Shown: piece after piece, positions 1-6,037 of the stretch
Layout: every line of letters starts with the position of its first letter
Position numbering within the stretch: the first letter of the stretch is position 1
Assembly: GCA_041655055.1 (NCBI GenBank)
Contig: JBBAGE010000085.1
Coordinates: 1-10,178, forward strand
Direction of reading: 5' to 3'
Source: JBBAGE01 sp041655055
GTDB lineage: Bacteria; Pseudomonadota; Alphaproteobacteria; Rhodobacterales; Rhodobacteraceae
Length of the DNA: 10,178 bases
The notes under the pieces: model-generated
What the model was told of the DNA's origin: nothing
What the model saw: the letters and a program-made list of their open reading frames with translations, nothing else
Databases searched by the model: none
Program-made: the position numbers and the translations under genes

Positions 1-276
1 CGCCTGTATGGCGGTCTGAATGGTGTTTTGCGCGGAAATCACGATCACCGGCAGGCTGGGGCGCAACCGCGCGATCTGCGGCAGCGCGGCAATGCCATTG
101 CCATCGGGCATCATCACATCGGTGATCACCAGATCGCCGCGCCCCTCCTCGACCCAACGCATCAACGTGACCAGCGACGAGGTCGCATGCACCTTGCAGC
201 CCGCGCGCGTCAGCGCCTGGGTCAGCACCGTGCGGATCGTGCGATCATCATCGGCTACAAGAACAGTTCCATCCAT
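1..276 (-). CDS. ntrC: NtrC nitrogen response regulator, N-terminal receiver domain (partial)
   Basis: Only the first 92 codons are present; the gene runs off the window's left edge in frame. What is visible is a CheY-like receiver domain: an acidic pocket at D9-D10-D11, the phospho-acceptor D53 in VITDVMMPDG, and the conserved Ser/Thr at S81 in VIVISAQN. These residues and the position just after ntrB identify NtrC, the regulator phosphorylated by NtrB under nitrogen limitation. The AAA+ and DNA-binding domains lie outside. In Rhodobacter, NtrC is known to lack the sigma-54 contact motif and to act with sigma-70 polymerase; that cannot be tested here. The ATG start is supported by an AGGAG Shine-Dalgarno at 284-288, 7 nt upstream. 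The gene is separated from ntrB by a 178-bp spacer, longer than the tight junctions elsewhere in this window. An NtrX-type regulator is a less likely alternative. Confidence 0.9.
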   Translation of the reverse strand, partial: MDGTVLVADDDRTIRTVLTQALTRAGCKVHATSSLVTLMRWVEEGRGDLVITDVMMPDGNGIAALPQIARLRPSLPVIVISAQNTIQTAIQA

Positions 277-355
277 CACTCAACTCCTCTCATACAGACA
301 CTGCACGCGCAGGATATCCCCGAGCGAAGCGAGGCCACGCCCAACGGGATGAGCT

Positions 356-370
356 GCGCCCAAAGGGCGC
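356..370 (-). repeat. Perfect 6-bp hairpin in the ntrB-ntrC spacer
   Basis: GCGCCC and GGGCGC form a perfect 6-bp stem around a 3-nt loop (356-361 and 365-370). No T-run follows on either strand, so it is not a typical intrinsic terminator. It could attenuate or stabilise the ntrBC transcript, or be part of a dispersed palindromic element together with the adjoining sequence at 301-355, which includes the GGATATCC palindrome at 312-319. Confidence 0.5.
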
Positions 371-387
371 GGCGAAGACGGGCGGGA

Positions 388-443
388 GCGCCCTGCCCTA
401 TACTTGCGCCCTGCCCTATACCTGTGCGCCCCGCCCCATACCT
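388..443. repeat. Three tandem copies of an 18-bp repeat
   Basis: Unit 1 is 388-405, unit 2 is 406-423 and unit 3 is 426-443, with a 2-bp insert (GT) before unit 3. On the plus strand the consensus is GCGCCCTGCCCTATACCT. Units 1 and 2 differ at one position; unit 3 differs from unit 2 at two. The array lies 12 bp beyond the ntrB stop codon in the spacer before ntrC. On the transcribed minus strand two units contain TATAGGG and one TATGGGG. The function is unknown; slippage-type duplication is the simplest explanation. Confidence 0.75.
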
Positions 444-454
444 TTCGCGCCGCC

Positions 455-1546
455 TCATGCCCGCGCGCCCGCATCCGGCGCCACCGGCAGCGAGATGCGA
501 AACACCGTGCGCCCCGGCGCGCTTTCCACGCCGATCCAGGCAGCATGATCCGAAATGATCTTCGATACCAGCGCCAGCCCCAGCCCGGTGCCATTCTCGC
601 GCCCCGACACAAAGGGCTCGAATATATCGCGCGCGATATCGGGCGGCAGGCCCGGGCCGTCATCGATGATTTCCACCTGCAGCGGCAGGGCGCTGGCGCT
701 GCCATCCTTGTGGCGCAGGCGTAGCCCGTGATCATAAAACGTGCGCAGCCGGATCACCCCCCGCCCGGCACCGCCCATTACCGCCGCCTCGGCCGCATTG
801 CGGATCAGGTTTGAAAACACCTGCAGCATCTGATCCGCATCCACATGGGTCAGCGGCAGCGAGGGGTCGAAATCCTCATCAAAGCGCATATGCGCGGCAA
901 AGCCCACCATCGCCGATTTGCGCGCCCGGTCCAGCAGATCATGCAGGTTGACCGCGGCCCGCACCGGCGGGCGCAGATTGCCGAATTGCTCAACCTGATC
1001 AAGCAGCGCCACGATCCGGCGCGATTCCGCCACGATCAGATCGGTCAGCTCGCGGTCTTGCGCCGGCAGCGACATGGCCACAAGCTGCGCGGCCCCGGTG
1101 ATGCCTGCCAGCGGGTTCTTGATCTCATGCGCCAGCATTTCCGCCATGCCAATGGCAGATCGTGCCAGCGCGCTTACCGGGCGCACCCGGCCCAGACGTC
1201 CCGCAATCTCGCGCGGTTCCAGCAGCACCAGCAACGTGCCCGCTTCGGCCCCCAAAAGCGGCGCGATCTGCATGTTGCAGGCCACCGGCGCGGCCTGTCC
1301 GCCCGATATATCCACGCGGTTGATGAAAGTCGCCGCCCCATCGCGGCGCACGCGGGCAAAGACATCCTCAAGCGGCGCATCGATCGCCAGCCGGTCAAAC
1401 AGCGGCGCGCCCTGCAGCGATTTCACCGACGCATTCAAAAAATGTTCCGCCGCGGGATTCACATCACGGATCAGATCATCCGGCCCCACCACGATCGCCG
1501 GCAACGGCAGGCTCGGCCACAACATATCATCGCCCGGGCCCCTCAT
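455..1546 (-). CDS. ntrB: NtrB nitrogen regulation sensor histidine kinase/phosphatase
   Basis: Cytoplasmic two-component kinase of 363 aa, the usual NtrB length. The N-terminal PAS-like sensor region (about 10-115, beginning PSLPLPAIVVGPDD) has no membrane segment. The dimerisation/phosphotransfer helix carries H140 in MLAHEIKNPLAGI, the NtrB-type H-box. The ATPase domain shows the N-box around 246-254 (SNLIRNAAEA), G1 DDGPG at 295-299, an F-box around F309-F312, and G2 GTGLGL at 319-324. It autophosphorylates and transfers phosphate to NtrC when nitrogen is limiting; GlnB/GlnK normally switch it to phosphatase (family knowledge). The ATG overlaps the dusB stop as ATGA, so translation is probably coupled. 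A second Met at residue 8 is an alternative start. An NtrY kinase is unlikely because no transmembrane region is present. Confidence 0.95.
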   Translation of the reverse strand: MRGPGDDMLWPSLPLPAIVVGPDDLIRDVNPAAEHFLNASVKSLQGAPLFDRLAIDAPLEDVFARVRRDGAATFINRVDISGGQAAPVACNMQIAPLLGAEAGTLLVLLEPREIAGRLGRVRPVSALARSAIGMAEMLAHEIKNPLAGITGAAQLVAMSLPAQDRELTDLIVAESRRIVALLDQVEQFGNLRPPVRAAVNLHDLLDRARKSAMVGFAAHMRFDEDFDPSLPLTHVDADQMLQVFSNLIRNAAEAAVMGGAGRGVIRLRTFYDHGLRLRHKDGSASALPLQVEIIDDGPGLPPDIARDIFEPFVSGRENGTGLGLALVSKIISDHAAWIGVESAPGRTVFRISLPVAPDAGARA

Positions 1547-2526
1547 GCGGGGATGTTTTCGCGTGTTTCAAACGCGCGGGGCAACAGGCGCAGCACCGCC
1601 TCGGGGTATGGCGCCGTCAGCACCGCGCGGCGCAGCGTGGGTGGTGTGCAGGCCGCCTCCATATACCAGCCCAGATGTTTGCGCACGACTTTGGCCCCCA
1701 GCGCCGCACCGTAAAAGCGCAGGCTTGCCTCATAATGCCCGGCCACCAGAGCGCTCAGCGCCGCGCCCTGCGGGGCTGGCGGCACCGGCTCGCCCCTTAG
1801 CGCCGCATCGATCTGGGCCAACACCCAGGGCCGCCCCTGCACGCCGCGCCCGATCATTACCGCGGCCGCCCCCGATTGCGCCAGTGCCGCCCGGGCCGAG
1901 GCCAGATCGACGATATCGCCATTGGCCACCACCGGCACCGACACGGCATCGACCACCGCCCGGATCGCCGCCCAATCGGCGCGGCCTTTGTAGAACTGAC
2001 AGCGTGTGCGCCCGTGGATCGTGATCATCCGCACCCCGGCGCCTTCGGCCCTTTGCGCCAGTTCCGCGGCATTGAGCATGCCTTCATCCCAGCCAAGCCG
2101 GGTTTTCAGCGTCACCGGCACGCTGACCGCGCCCACAACCGCATCGATCAACCGCAAGGCGTGATCCAGATCGCGCATCAGCGCCGATCCCGACCAACCA
2201 TTCGTGACTTTGCGCGCCGGGCAGCCCATGTTGATATCGATGATCCGCGCGCCATTTGCCTCGGCGATCCGGGCGGCTTCGGCCATCCAATGCGCCTCGC
2301 GACCCGCCAATTGCACGGCGGTGCGCGCCACGCCAAAGCCAAGCTCGGCCTTTTCGCGCGTGCCCGGCCGCGCCTGCACCATTTCCTGCGAGGCCACCAT
2401 TTCGCTGATCACCAGCCCCGCACCGAAACCCTGCACCAGATCGCGAAACGGCAGATCGGTGATCCCCGCCATGGGCGCCAGCAGCACCTGTGATTCAAGC
2501 GCGATATCTGCAATTTGAAGGGGCAA
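1543..2526 (-). CDS. dusB: tRNA dihydrouridine synthase DusB (NifR3)
   Basis: A 327-aa FMN-dependent TIM-barrel enzyme that reduces specific uridines in the tRNA D-loop. The sequence shows the flavin-binding start LAPMAGITD (17-24), the catalytic cysteine C102 in NMGCPARKV, K141 in VTLKTRLGW, H171 in ITIHGRTR, and the phosphate-binding motifs NGDI (202-205) and IGRG (225-228). Length and motifs fit the DusB subfamily. First gene of dusB-ntrB-ntrC, an arrangement known from Rhodobacter, where the gene was named nifR3. It overlaps ntrB by 4 bp. No ATG or GTG is available near the expected N-terminus; the start is a TTG (2524-2526) with AAGG 9 nt upstream, and it gives the family's normal N-terminal length. 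The start codon lies in a sequence complementary to the leader (see the stem entry). Confidence 0.95.
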   Translation of the reverse strand: MPLQIADIALESQVLLAPMAGITDLPFRDLVQGFGAGLVISEMVASQEMVQARPGTREKAELGFGVARTAVQLAGREAHWMAEAARIAEANGARIIDINMGCPARKVTNGWSGSALMRDLDHALRLIDAVVGAVSVPVTLKTRLGWDEGMLNAAELAQRAEGAGVRMITIHGRTRCQFYKGRADWAAIRAVVDAVSVPVVANGDIVDLASARAALAQSGAAAVMIGRGVQGRPWVLAQIDAALRGEPVPPAPQGAALSALVAGHYEASLRFYGAALGAKVVRKHLGWYMEAACTPPTLRRAVLTAPYPEAVLRLLPRAFETRENIPA

Positions 2527-2551
2527 GTGATGAAACCTTGTGCAATTGCCC
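2521..2551 (-). promoter_or_regulatory. Possible stem covering the dusB start codon
   Basis: GGGCAA in the dusB leader (2551-2546 on the minus strand) is perfectly complementary to TTGCCC at 2526-2521, which contains the TTG start codon. The intervening 19 nt contain the AAGG ribosome-binding site. If both arms are in the mRNA, the stem would hide the initiation codon. The candidate promoter at 2554-2582 would start transcription near 2547, which would remove most of the upstream arm, so this is tentative. Read on the plus strand, the second arm is followed by TTTT, but no plus-strand gene ends here. Confidence 0.25.
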
Positions 2552-2553
2552 TT

Positions 2554-2582
2554 TTATTAGCCGCAAATCCTCCGCCTCGCAA
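2554..2582 (-). promoter_or_regulatory. Candidate sigma-70 promoter for dusB-ntrB-ntrC
   Basis: TTGCGA (2582-2577), a 17-bp spacer and TAATAA (2559-2554) resemble -35 and -10 boxes (4/6 and about 3/6 matches). They lie about 28 bp upstream of the dusB start in the divergent intergenic region. This was found by eye only. Confidence 0.3.
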
Positions 2583-2607
2583 TCATCGTGGCAGGATTTT
2601 GGCCGCA

Positions 2608-2636
2608 TTGTCATCACGCTGAAAACTGCCTAAGGA
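2608..2636 (+). promoter_or_regulatory. Candidate sigma-70 promoter for ispDF-pgpA-pncC
   Basis: TTGTCA (2608-2613; 5/6 to the -35 consensus), a 17-bp spacer and TAAGGA (2631-2636; weak -10). They lie 24 bp before the ispDF ATG. The 133-bp divergent gap between dusB and ispDF holds no further gene. Confidence 0.3.
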
Positions 2637-2659
2637 TGGGGCGGTTATCAGGGGGTTTC

Positions 2660-3805
2660 ATGCGGATTGCCGCTCTTATCGTCGCCGCAGGACGCGGCAC
2701 ACGCGCGGGCGGCGGCCTGCCCAAACAATGGCGCGATCTGGCCGGCCAGACGCTGGCCGCGCGCAGCATTGCGGCCTTTGCGCATCACCCCGATATCGCC
2801 CGCATCCTGTTGGTGATCCACCCCGATGATCATGCCCGCGCCGCCACGCCGGGCGTGGAGCTGGTGCATGGCGGGGCCGAACGCGCCGATTCCGTGCGTG
2901 CGGGGCTAGAGGCGCTGCCTGCCGATATCACCCATGTGCTGATCCACGATGTCGCCCGCCCGCTGGTCAGCCGCACCACGATTGACACGGTGATCGCCGC
3001 CCTGCGCACGGGGGCCAAAGGGGCCGCGCCGGGGATCGCGCTTTCCGATGCGCTTTGGCGCGGCGAAGGGGGGCAGGTGCGCGCCACCCTGCCCCGCGCC
3101 GGGCTTTACCGCGCGCAGACCCCGCAAGGTTTTGATCTGGCGGCCATTCGCGCCGCGCATCACGCCCATGCCGGCCCGACCGCCGCCGATGATGTGGAAA
3201 TCGCGCTGGCGGCGGGGCTTGATGTCGTGATCGTGCCGGGCGATGAACGGAATTTGAAACTGACGGTCGCCGAGGATTTTTCGCGTGCCGCCACTTACCT
3301 GATGGGACAGGATATGGATGTAAGGCTGGGCAATGGCTATGATGTGCACCGTTTCGGGCCGGGGGATCATGTCGTGCTTTGCGGTGTGCACATTGCCCAT
3401 GATCGCGCGCTGATGGGCCATTCCGATGCCGATGTGGGTATGCATGCGCTGACCGATGCGCTTTATGGCGCGCTGGCCGAAGGCGATATCGGCCGCCATT
3501 TTCCGCCCTCCGATCCCCAGTGGAAAGGCGCCGCATCCGAAATTTTTCTGGCCCATGCGATCGAACTGGCCCGCAGCCGAGGTTATGCTTTGGGCAATGC
3601 GGATGTGACCCTGATTTGCGAAGAACCGAAAATCGGGCCGCATGCGCTGGCCATGGCCGTGGAACTTGGCCGGATCATGGGGGTTGAGGCAGGGCGCATT
3701 TCCGTCAAGGCCACCACATCCGAACAACTGGGCTTTACCGGCCGCAAGGAAGGGATTGCCGCCATCGCCACGGCAACCCTGCTGCGCAGCCAGGGGCGGC
3801 CCTGA
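2660..3805 (+). CDS. ispDF: Bifunctional IspD/IspF, MEP isoprenoid pathway
   Basis: A fused 381-aa enzyme of the non-mevalonate pathway. The N-terminal IspD part (about 1-218) is 2-C-methyl-D-erythritol 4-phosphate cytidylyltransferase: nucleotide-binding loop LIVAAGRGTRAGGGLPKQW near 6-24 and HDVARPL at 96-102. The C-terminal IspF part (about 219-381) is MEcPP synthase: metal ligands D228 and H230 in YDVHRF, H254 in GHSDADV, and the C-terminal signature KATTSEQLGFTGRKEG near 350-365. The enzyme for the intermediate step, IspE, is encoded elsewhere. Fusions of this kind are common in alphaproteobacteria. The start was chosen at the ATG giving MRIAALIVAAG, preceded by AGGGGG (2650-2655); an upstream in-frame ATG at 2588 would add 24 non-conserved residues. 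First gene of a coupled operon; its stop overlaps pgpA by one base (TGATG). Confidence 0.96.
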   Translation: MRIAALIVAAGRGTRAGGGLPKQWRDLAGQTLAARSIAAFAHHPDIARILLVIHPDDHARAATPGVELVHGGAERADSVRAGLEALPADITHVLIHDVARPLVSRTTIDTVIAALRTGAKGAAPGIALSDALWRGEGGQVRATLPRAGLYRAQTPQGFDLAAIRAAHHAHAGPTAADDVEIALAAGLDVVIVPGDERNLKLTVAEDFSRAATYLMGQDMDVRLGNGYDVHRFGPGDHVVLCGVHIAHDRALMGHSDADVGMHALTDALYGALAEGDIGRHFPPSDPQWKGAASEIFLAHAIELARSRGYALGNADVTLICEEPKIGPHALAMAVELGRIMGVEAGRISVKATTSEQLGFTGRKEGIAAIATATLLRSQGRP

Positions 3806-4323
3806 TGATAAAGGACAAACCCGCAATGACCCGACTGGCCATTCCCATTGCCACGGTTTTCGGCATCGGCCATCTGCGGCCCGCGCCCGGCACCTGGGGC
3901 TCGGCGGCGGCGCTGCCGCTGCTTTGGGCGCTGCACCAGGCGGGGGGATTTGCCGCCGTGGCGCTGGCGACGGTGGCGGTATTCGCACTGGGCTGGTGGG
4001 CCACGACGGCGGCCACAGCCGGCACGGCAGATCCCGACCGCTCGGAAATCGTGATCGATGAGGTCGCGGGCCAGTGGCTGGCGCTTTGGCCCGTGTCATA
4101 TGGGGCGGCGCATGTGGGGGCGGATATTCTCGCGCTTTGGCCGGGCTGGCTGGCGGGTTTTTTGGCATTTCGCGCCTTTGACATCCTTAAACCCGGGCCG
4201 GTGGGCTGGGCCGATCGCAAGGCCACACCGCTGGGGGTGATGCTCGATGATGCCATCGCGGGATTTCTGGCGGCGCTGGTCGTGATCTTGTTGGCAGCCT
4301 TTTCGCATCTGGTGCTGATGTGA
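3805..4323 (+). CDS. pgpA: Phosphatidylglycerophosphatase A
   Basis: A 172-aa inner-membrane phosphatase that converts phosphatidylglycerophosphate to phosphatidylglycerol. PgpA signatures are visible: RPAPGTWGS (25-33), the acidic VIDEVAGQW (83-91), FRAFDILKPGPVGWAD (122-137) and the metal-binding LDDAIAGF (147-154). Hydrophobic segments around 35-65, 105-125 and 152-170 fit a membrane protein. The ATG at 3805 shares a base with the ispDF stop, so coupling is likely. A second Met at residue 8 (3826) has AAGGA about 10 nt upstream and could be the real start. The stop overlaps the next gene by 4 bp (GTGA). It fits a housekeeping operon; the role in phospholipid synthesis is family knowledge. 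Confidence 0.93.
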   Translation: MIKDKPAMTRLAIPIATVFGIGHLRPAPGTWGSAAALPLLWALHQAGGFAAVALATVAVFALGWWATTAATAGTADPDRSEIVIDEVAGQWLALWPVSYGAAHVGADILALWPGWLAGFLAFRAFDILKPGPVGWADRKATPLGVMLDDAIAGFLAALVVILLAAFSHLVLM

Positions 4324-4793
4324 GCGTGGCGGCCCTGATCCAGGCCGCCCGTGCGGCCAATATCCGCATCGTCACCGCCGAAAGCTGCACGGGCGGCATG
4401 ATTTCCGCGGCGCTCACGGATATTGCCGGGGCCTCGGCGGTGCTTGACCGCGGGTTTGTCACCTATTCCAATGCCGCCAAGATCGAAATGCTGGGCGTGA
4501 ATCCCGCGACTTTGGCCGCATGCGGCGCCGTTTCCGAAGAGGTGGCGCGCGAAATGGCCGAAGGCGCGCTTAGCCGTTCGACCGCGCAACTGGCCATTTC
4601 CGTCACCGGCATCGCAGGCCCCGGCGGGTCCGACTACAAACCCGAAGGCCGCGTGTGTTTCGGGCTGGCGCTGGGCGCCGATCCGGTGATCAGCCAGACC
4701 GTCGAATTCGGCGCCCTGGGGCGCAGCCAGGTGCGCGCGGCGGCACTGGATCATGCGTTGGTGATGATGTTGCAGGCTTTGGGCGATCTCTAA
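4320..4793 (+). CDS. pncC: CinA C-terminal domain protein, probable NMN amidohydrolase (PncC)
   Basis: A 157-aa stand-alone CinA C-terminal domain. The family hallmarks are AESCTGGMIS (20-29), a strand/loop around VTYSNAAKIEMLGV (47-60), and TGIAGPGGSDYKPEGRVCFG near 98-117. Proteins of this type deamidate nicotinamide mononucleotide to nicotinate mononucleotide in NAD salvage. The molybdopterin-binding-like N-terminal CinA domain is absent; short forms are common in proteobacteria and this is not a truncation. The start is a GTG (4320-4322) overlapping the pgpA stop, consistent with coupling. The 3' end overlaps the convergent RatA-like gene by 4 bp, with no terminator between them. Its product, nicotinate mononucleotide, is also the end product of the nadABC operon further right, but the two lie in separate operons. 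Often annotated simply as CinA family protein. Confidence 0.92.
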   Translation: MSVAALIQAARAANIRIVTAESCTGGMISAALTDIAGASAVLDRGFVTYSNAAKIEMLGVNPATLAACGAVSEEVAREMAEGALSRSTAQLAISVTGIAGPGGSDYKPEGRVCFGLALGADPVISQTVEFGALGRSQVRAAALDHALVMMLQALGDL

Positions 4794-5245
4794 CCCTGCG
4801 GCCCGTAAAGGGCTGCGGCACGGGTCTCGAACGCGCGCACGATCCGCTGCATCGCTTCGTTGAACACAAGGCCGATCACGCTTTGCAACAAAGCATTGCG
4901 AAATTCGAAATCCACGAAAAAGACGACCTCGCATCCGCCGGTATCCAGATCGCGAAATGCCCAGTTCGATCGCATATAGCGAAACGGCCCATCGAGATAT
5001 TCCATATCGATCCGCAGATCATCGGGCCAAAGCGTAACACGCGATCCAAAGCGTTCGCGAAACACCTTGAAGGAAATCACCAGATCGGCCTCGATCACCG
5101 CGTGATCGCCCCTATCCTCGCGCGAACGGATACGCGCGGCGGAATTCCACGGCAGAAATTGCGGATAGGCCCCTACATCGGCCACCAGATCATACATCTG
5201 CTGGGCCGAATACGGCAATGTGCGGGTTTCGGAATGGGTTGGCAT
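4790..5245 (-). CDS. RatA/Coq10-like START-domain protein
   Basis: A 151-aa protein of the polyketide cyclase/START superfamily, RatA/COQ10 branch. Visible features are the N-terminal TRTLPYSAQQMYDLVADV, the family motif AYPQFLPW (26-33), a central run of beta strands, and the C-terminal long helix (about 115-143) that closes the lipid-binding cavity. Homologues in mitochondria bind ubiquinone and support respiration; E. coli RatA was reported to block ribosome subunit joining as a toxin. No RatB-like partner is adjacent, so a quinone-binding or chaperone role is more likely than toxin activity (inference). The ATG is preceded by a weak AAAGAG (5250-5255). Transcribed divergently from hpt across a 69-bp gap and convergently with pncC, overlapping its stop. 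Confidence 0.88.
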   Translation of the reverse strand: MPTHSETRTLPYSAQQMYDLVADVGAYPQFLPWNSAARIRSREDRGDHAVIEADLVISFKVFRERFGSRVTLWPDDLRIDMEYLDGPFRYMRSNWAFRDLDTGGCEVVFFVDFEFRNALLQSVIGLVFNEAMQRIVRAFETRAAALYGPQG

Positions 5246-5260
5246 AAGGCTCTTTGTGCG

Positions 5261-5289
5261 GTGACGTTCGCAGACCGATCAACTAGACT
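5261..5289 (+). promoter_or_regulatory. Candidate sigma-70 promoter for hpt
   Basis: GTGACG (5261-5266), a 17-bp spacer and TAGACT (5284-5289), each matching 4/6 of the consensus. They sit in the 69-bp divergent gap, 25 bp before the hpt ATG. No convincing promoter for the divergent RatA-like gene was seen in the same gap. Confidence 0.35.
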
Positions 5290-5314
5290 ACGGCCGGAAT
5301 TGCAAGGGGGCGAC

Positions 5315-5863
5315 ATGCCGCAAGAAACTTATGTGATCGACCGGCTGATCTCGGCCAAGGCCATTGCGGCCCGGATCGAGGCGCTGGCCCGCGATATTGC
5401 CGACACGTTTCACGATACCGACAAGCTGGTGGTGATCGGGCTGTTGCGCGGATCCTTCGTGTTCATCGCCGATCTGGTGCGCGAGCTGGAACTGCCGGTC
5501 GAGGTCGATTTTCTCGAAGTCTCATCCTATGGCGATGCCACGACATCGTCGCGCGAGGTGCGCATCCTCAAGGATCTGCGCGGCGAAATTGCCGGGCGCG
5601 ATGTGCTGGTGGTCGAGGATATCGTGGACACCGGCAATACGCTGACCCGGGTGGTCGAATTCCTGCGTGCGCGCCAACCACGGCGGCTGGAAACCATTGC
5701 GCTGCTGGACAAACCTTCGCGGCGCGAAATGCCCTTTACCGCCACATGGATCGGCTTTGAAATTCCCGATGAATTCGTCGTGGGTTACGGCATCGATTTC
5801 GCGCAGCGCAATCGCAACCTGCCCTATATCGGCAAGGTGCGCTTTACCGGGGATGCGGCATGA
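5315..5863 (+). CDS. hpt: Hypoxanthine phosphoribosyltransferase
   Basis: A 182-aa type I phosphoribosyltransferase, normal length for bacterial Hpt. It makes IMP (and often GMP) from hypoxanthine (guanine) and PRPP in purine salvage. Visible motifs are the LLRGS pyrophosphate-binding loop (43-47), the flexible loop beginning SYGDATTSSREV (71-82), the PRPP loop VVEDIVDTGNTL (99-110), the purine-contact lysine K133 in LLDKPSRR, and FVVGYGIDF (154-162). The start is the ATG at 5315 with AAGGGGG (5304-5310) upstream. The frame stays open far upstream, but that extension lies antisense to the RatA-like gene and is not coding. The TGA overlaps the next small ORF as ATGA. Confidence 0.95.
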   Translation: MPQETYVIDRLISAKAIAARIEALARDIADTFHDTDKLVVIGLLRGSFVFIADLVRELELPVEVDFLEVSSYGDATTSSREVRILKDLRGEIAGRDVLVVEDIVDTGNTLTRVVEFLRARQPRRLETIALLDKPSRREMPFTATWIGFEIPDEFVVGYGIDFAQRNRNLPYIGKVRFTGDAA

Positions 5864-6018
5864 ACACCCGCTGGCTGCTGCGCATGTCGCAACTGGCGCG
5901 CCATCCGCTATCGGCGGGCCGGGTCAGGCTGGTGCTGGGGGTGCTGGTCGCCATCGCGGCGCTGGTGCTGATCGAGCGTTTCATCGGCTGGCCCGAAGCA
6001 CTGACCCTGACCCGCTGA
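5860..6018 (+). CDS. Small single-span membrane protein downstream of hpt
   Basis: A 52-aa ORF whose ATG overlaps the hpt stop codon (ATGA), a strong sign of translational coupling. It begins MNTRWLLRMSQLARHPLS, a basic amphipathic stretch. A hydrophobic helix follows at about 22-38 (VRLVLGVLVAIAALVLI), then a short tail ERFIGWPEALTLTR. By the positive-inside rule the N-terminus should be cytoplasmic. The third codon position is GC-rich, as in the neighbouring genes. I do not recognise a named family; short uncharacterised membrane proteins in this position seem familiar from Rhodobacteraceae, but I cannot confirm this here. No function is assigned. Confidence 0.72.
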   Translation: MNTRWLLRMSQLARHPLSAGRVRLVLGVLVAIAALVLIERFIGWPEALTLTR

Positions 6019-6037
6019 AAATTTTCGCGCGCAGCCT

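Larger units (their letters stand above)
279..458 (-). other. 60-codon ORF bridging ntrB and ntrC; doubtful gene
   Basis: An open frame starts at an ATG (456-458) that overlaps the ntrB TGA stop as ATGA. It runs 60 codons and ends at a TGA (276-278) that shares one base with the ntrC ATG (TGATG). The predicted product is Gly/Arg-rich, with a GQGA motif repeated because of the underlying 18-bp DNA repeat, and has no recognisable domain. Codon use is unlike the neighbours (several AGG, ATA, AGA and GGA codons) and no Shine-Dalgarno precedes the ATG. I read it as a repeat-filled spacer that remains open. Its exact fit between two coupled genes leaves open that it is translated, or that translation through it couples ntrB to ntrC. 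No function is proposed. Confidence 0.2.

Noticed and set aside
388..443. Short CRISPR-like array
   Set aside because: The 18-bp units are directly tandem with 0- and 2-bp gaps; there are no spacers and no cas genes.
2588..2659. N-terminal extension of IspDF
   Set aside because: The extra 24 residues precede the conserved IspD start and overlap the promoter region; the ATG at 2660 has its own ribosome-binding site.
2906..4168. 420-codon antisense ORF opposite ispDF-pgpA
   Set aside because: It lies opposite well-supported genes, and its Arg/Pro/His-rich composition is typical of shadow frames in GC-rich DNA. The same holds for the long antisense frames at 3735-4934 and 7782-8903.
4320..4793. 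Truncated CinA pseudogene
   Set aside because: Stand-alone CinA C-terminal domains of about 160 aa are normal, the motifs are intact, and the gene is coupled to pgpA.
4790..5245. Toxin-antitoxin system (RatA toxin)
   Set aside because: No RatB-like partner is next to it; the family is mostly housekeeping quinone/lipid-binding proteins in alphaproteobacteria.
4655..5314. N-terminal extension of Hpt
   Set aside because: This open frame overlaps pncC and is antisense to the RatA-like gene. Hpt homology starts at the ATG at 5315, which has a good ribosome-binding site.
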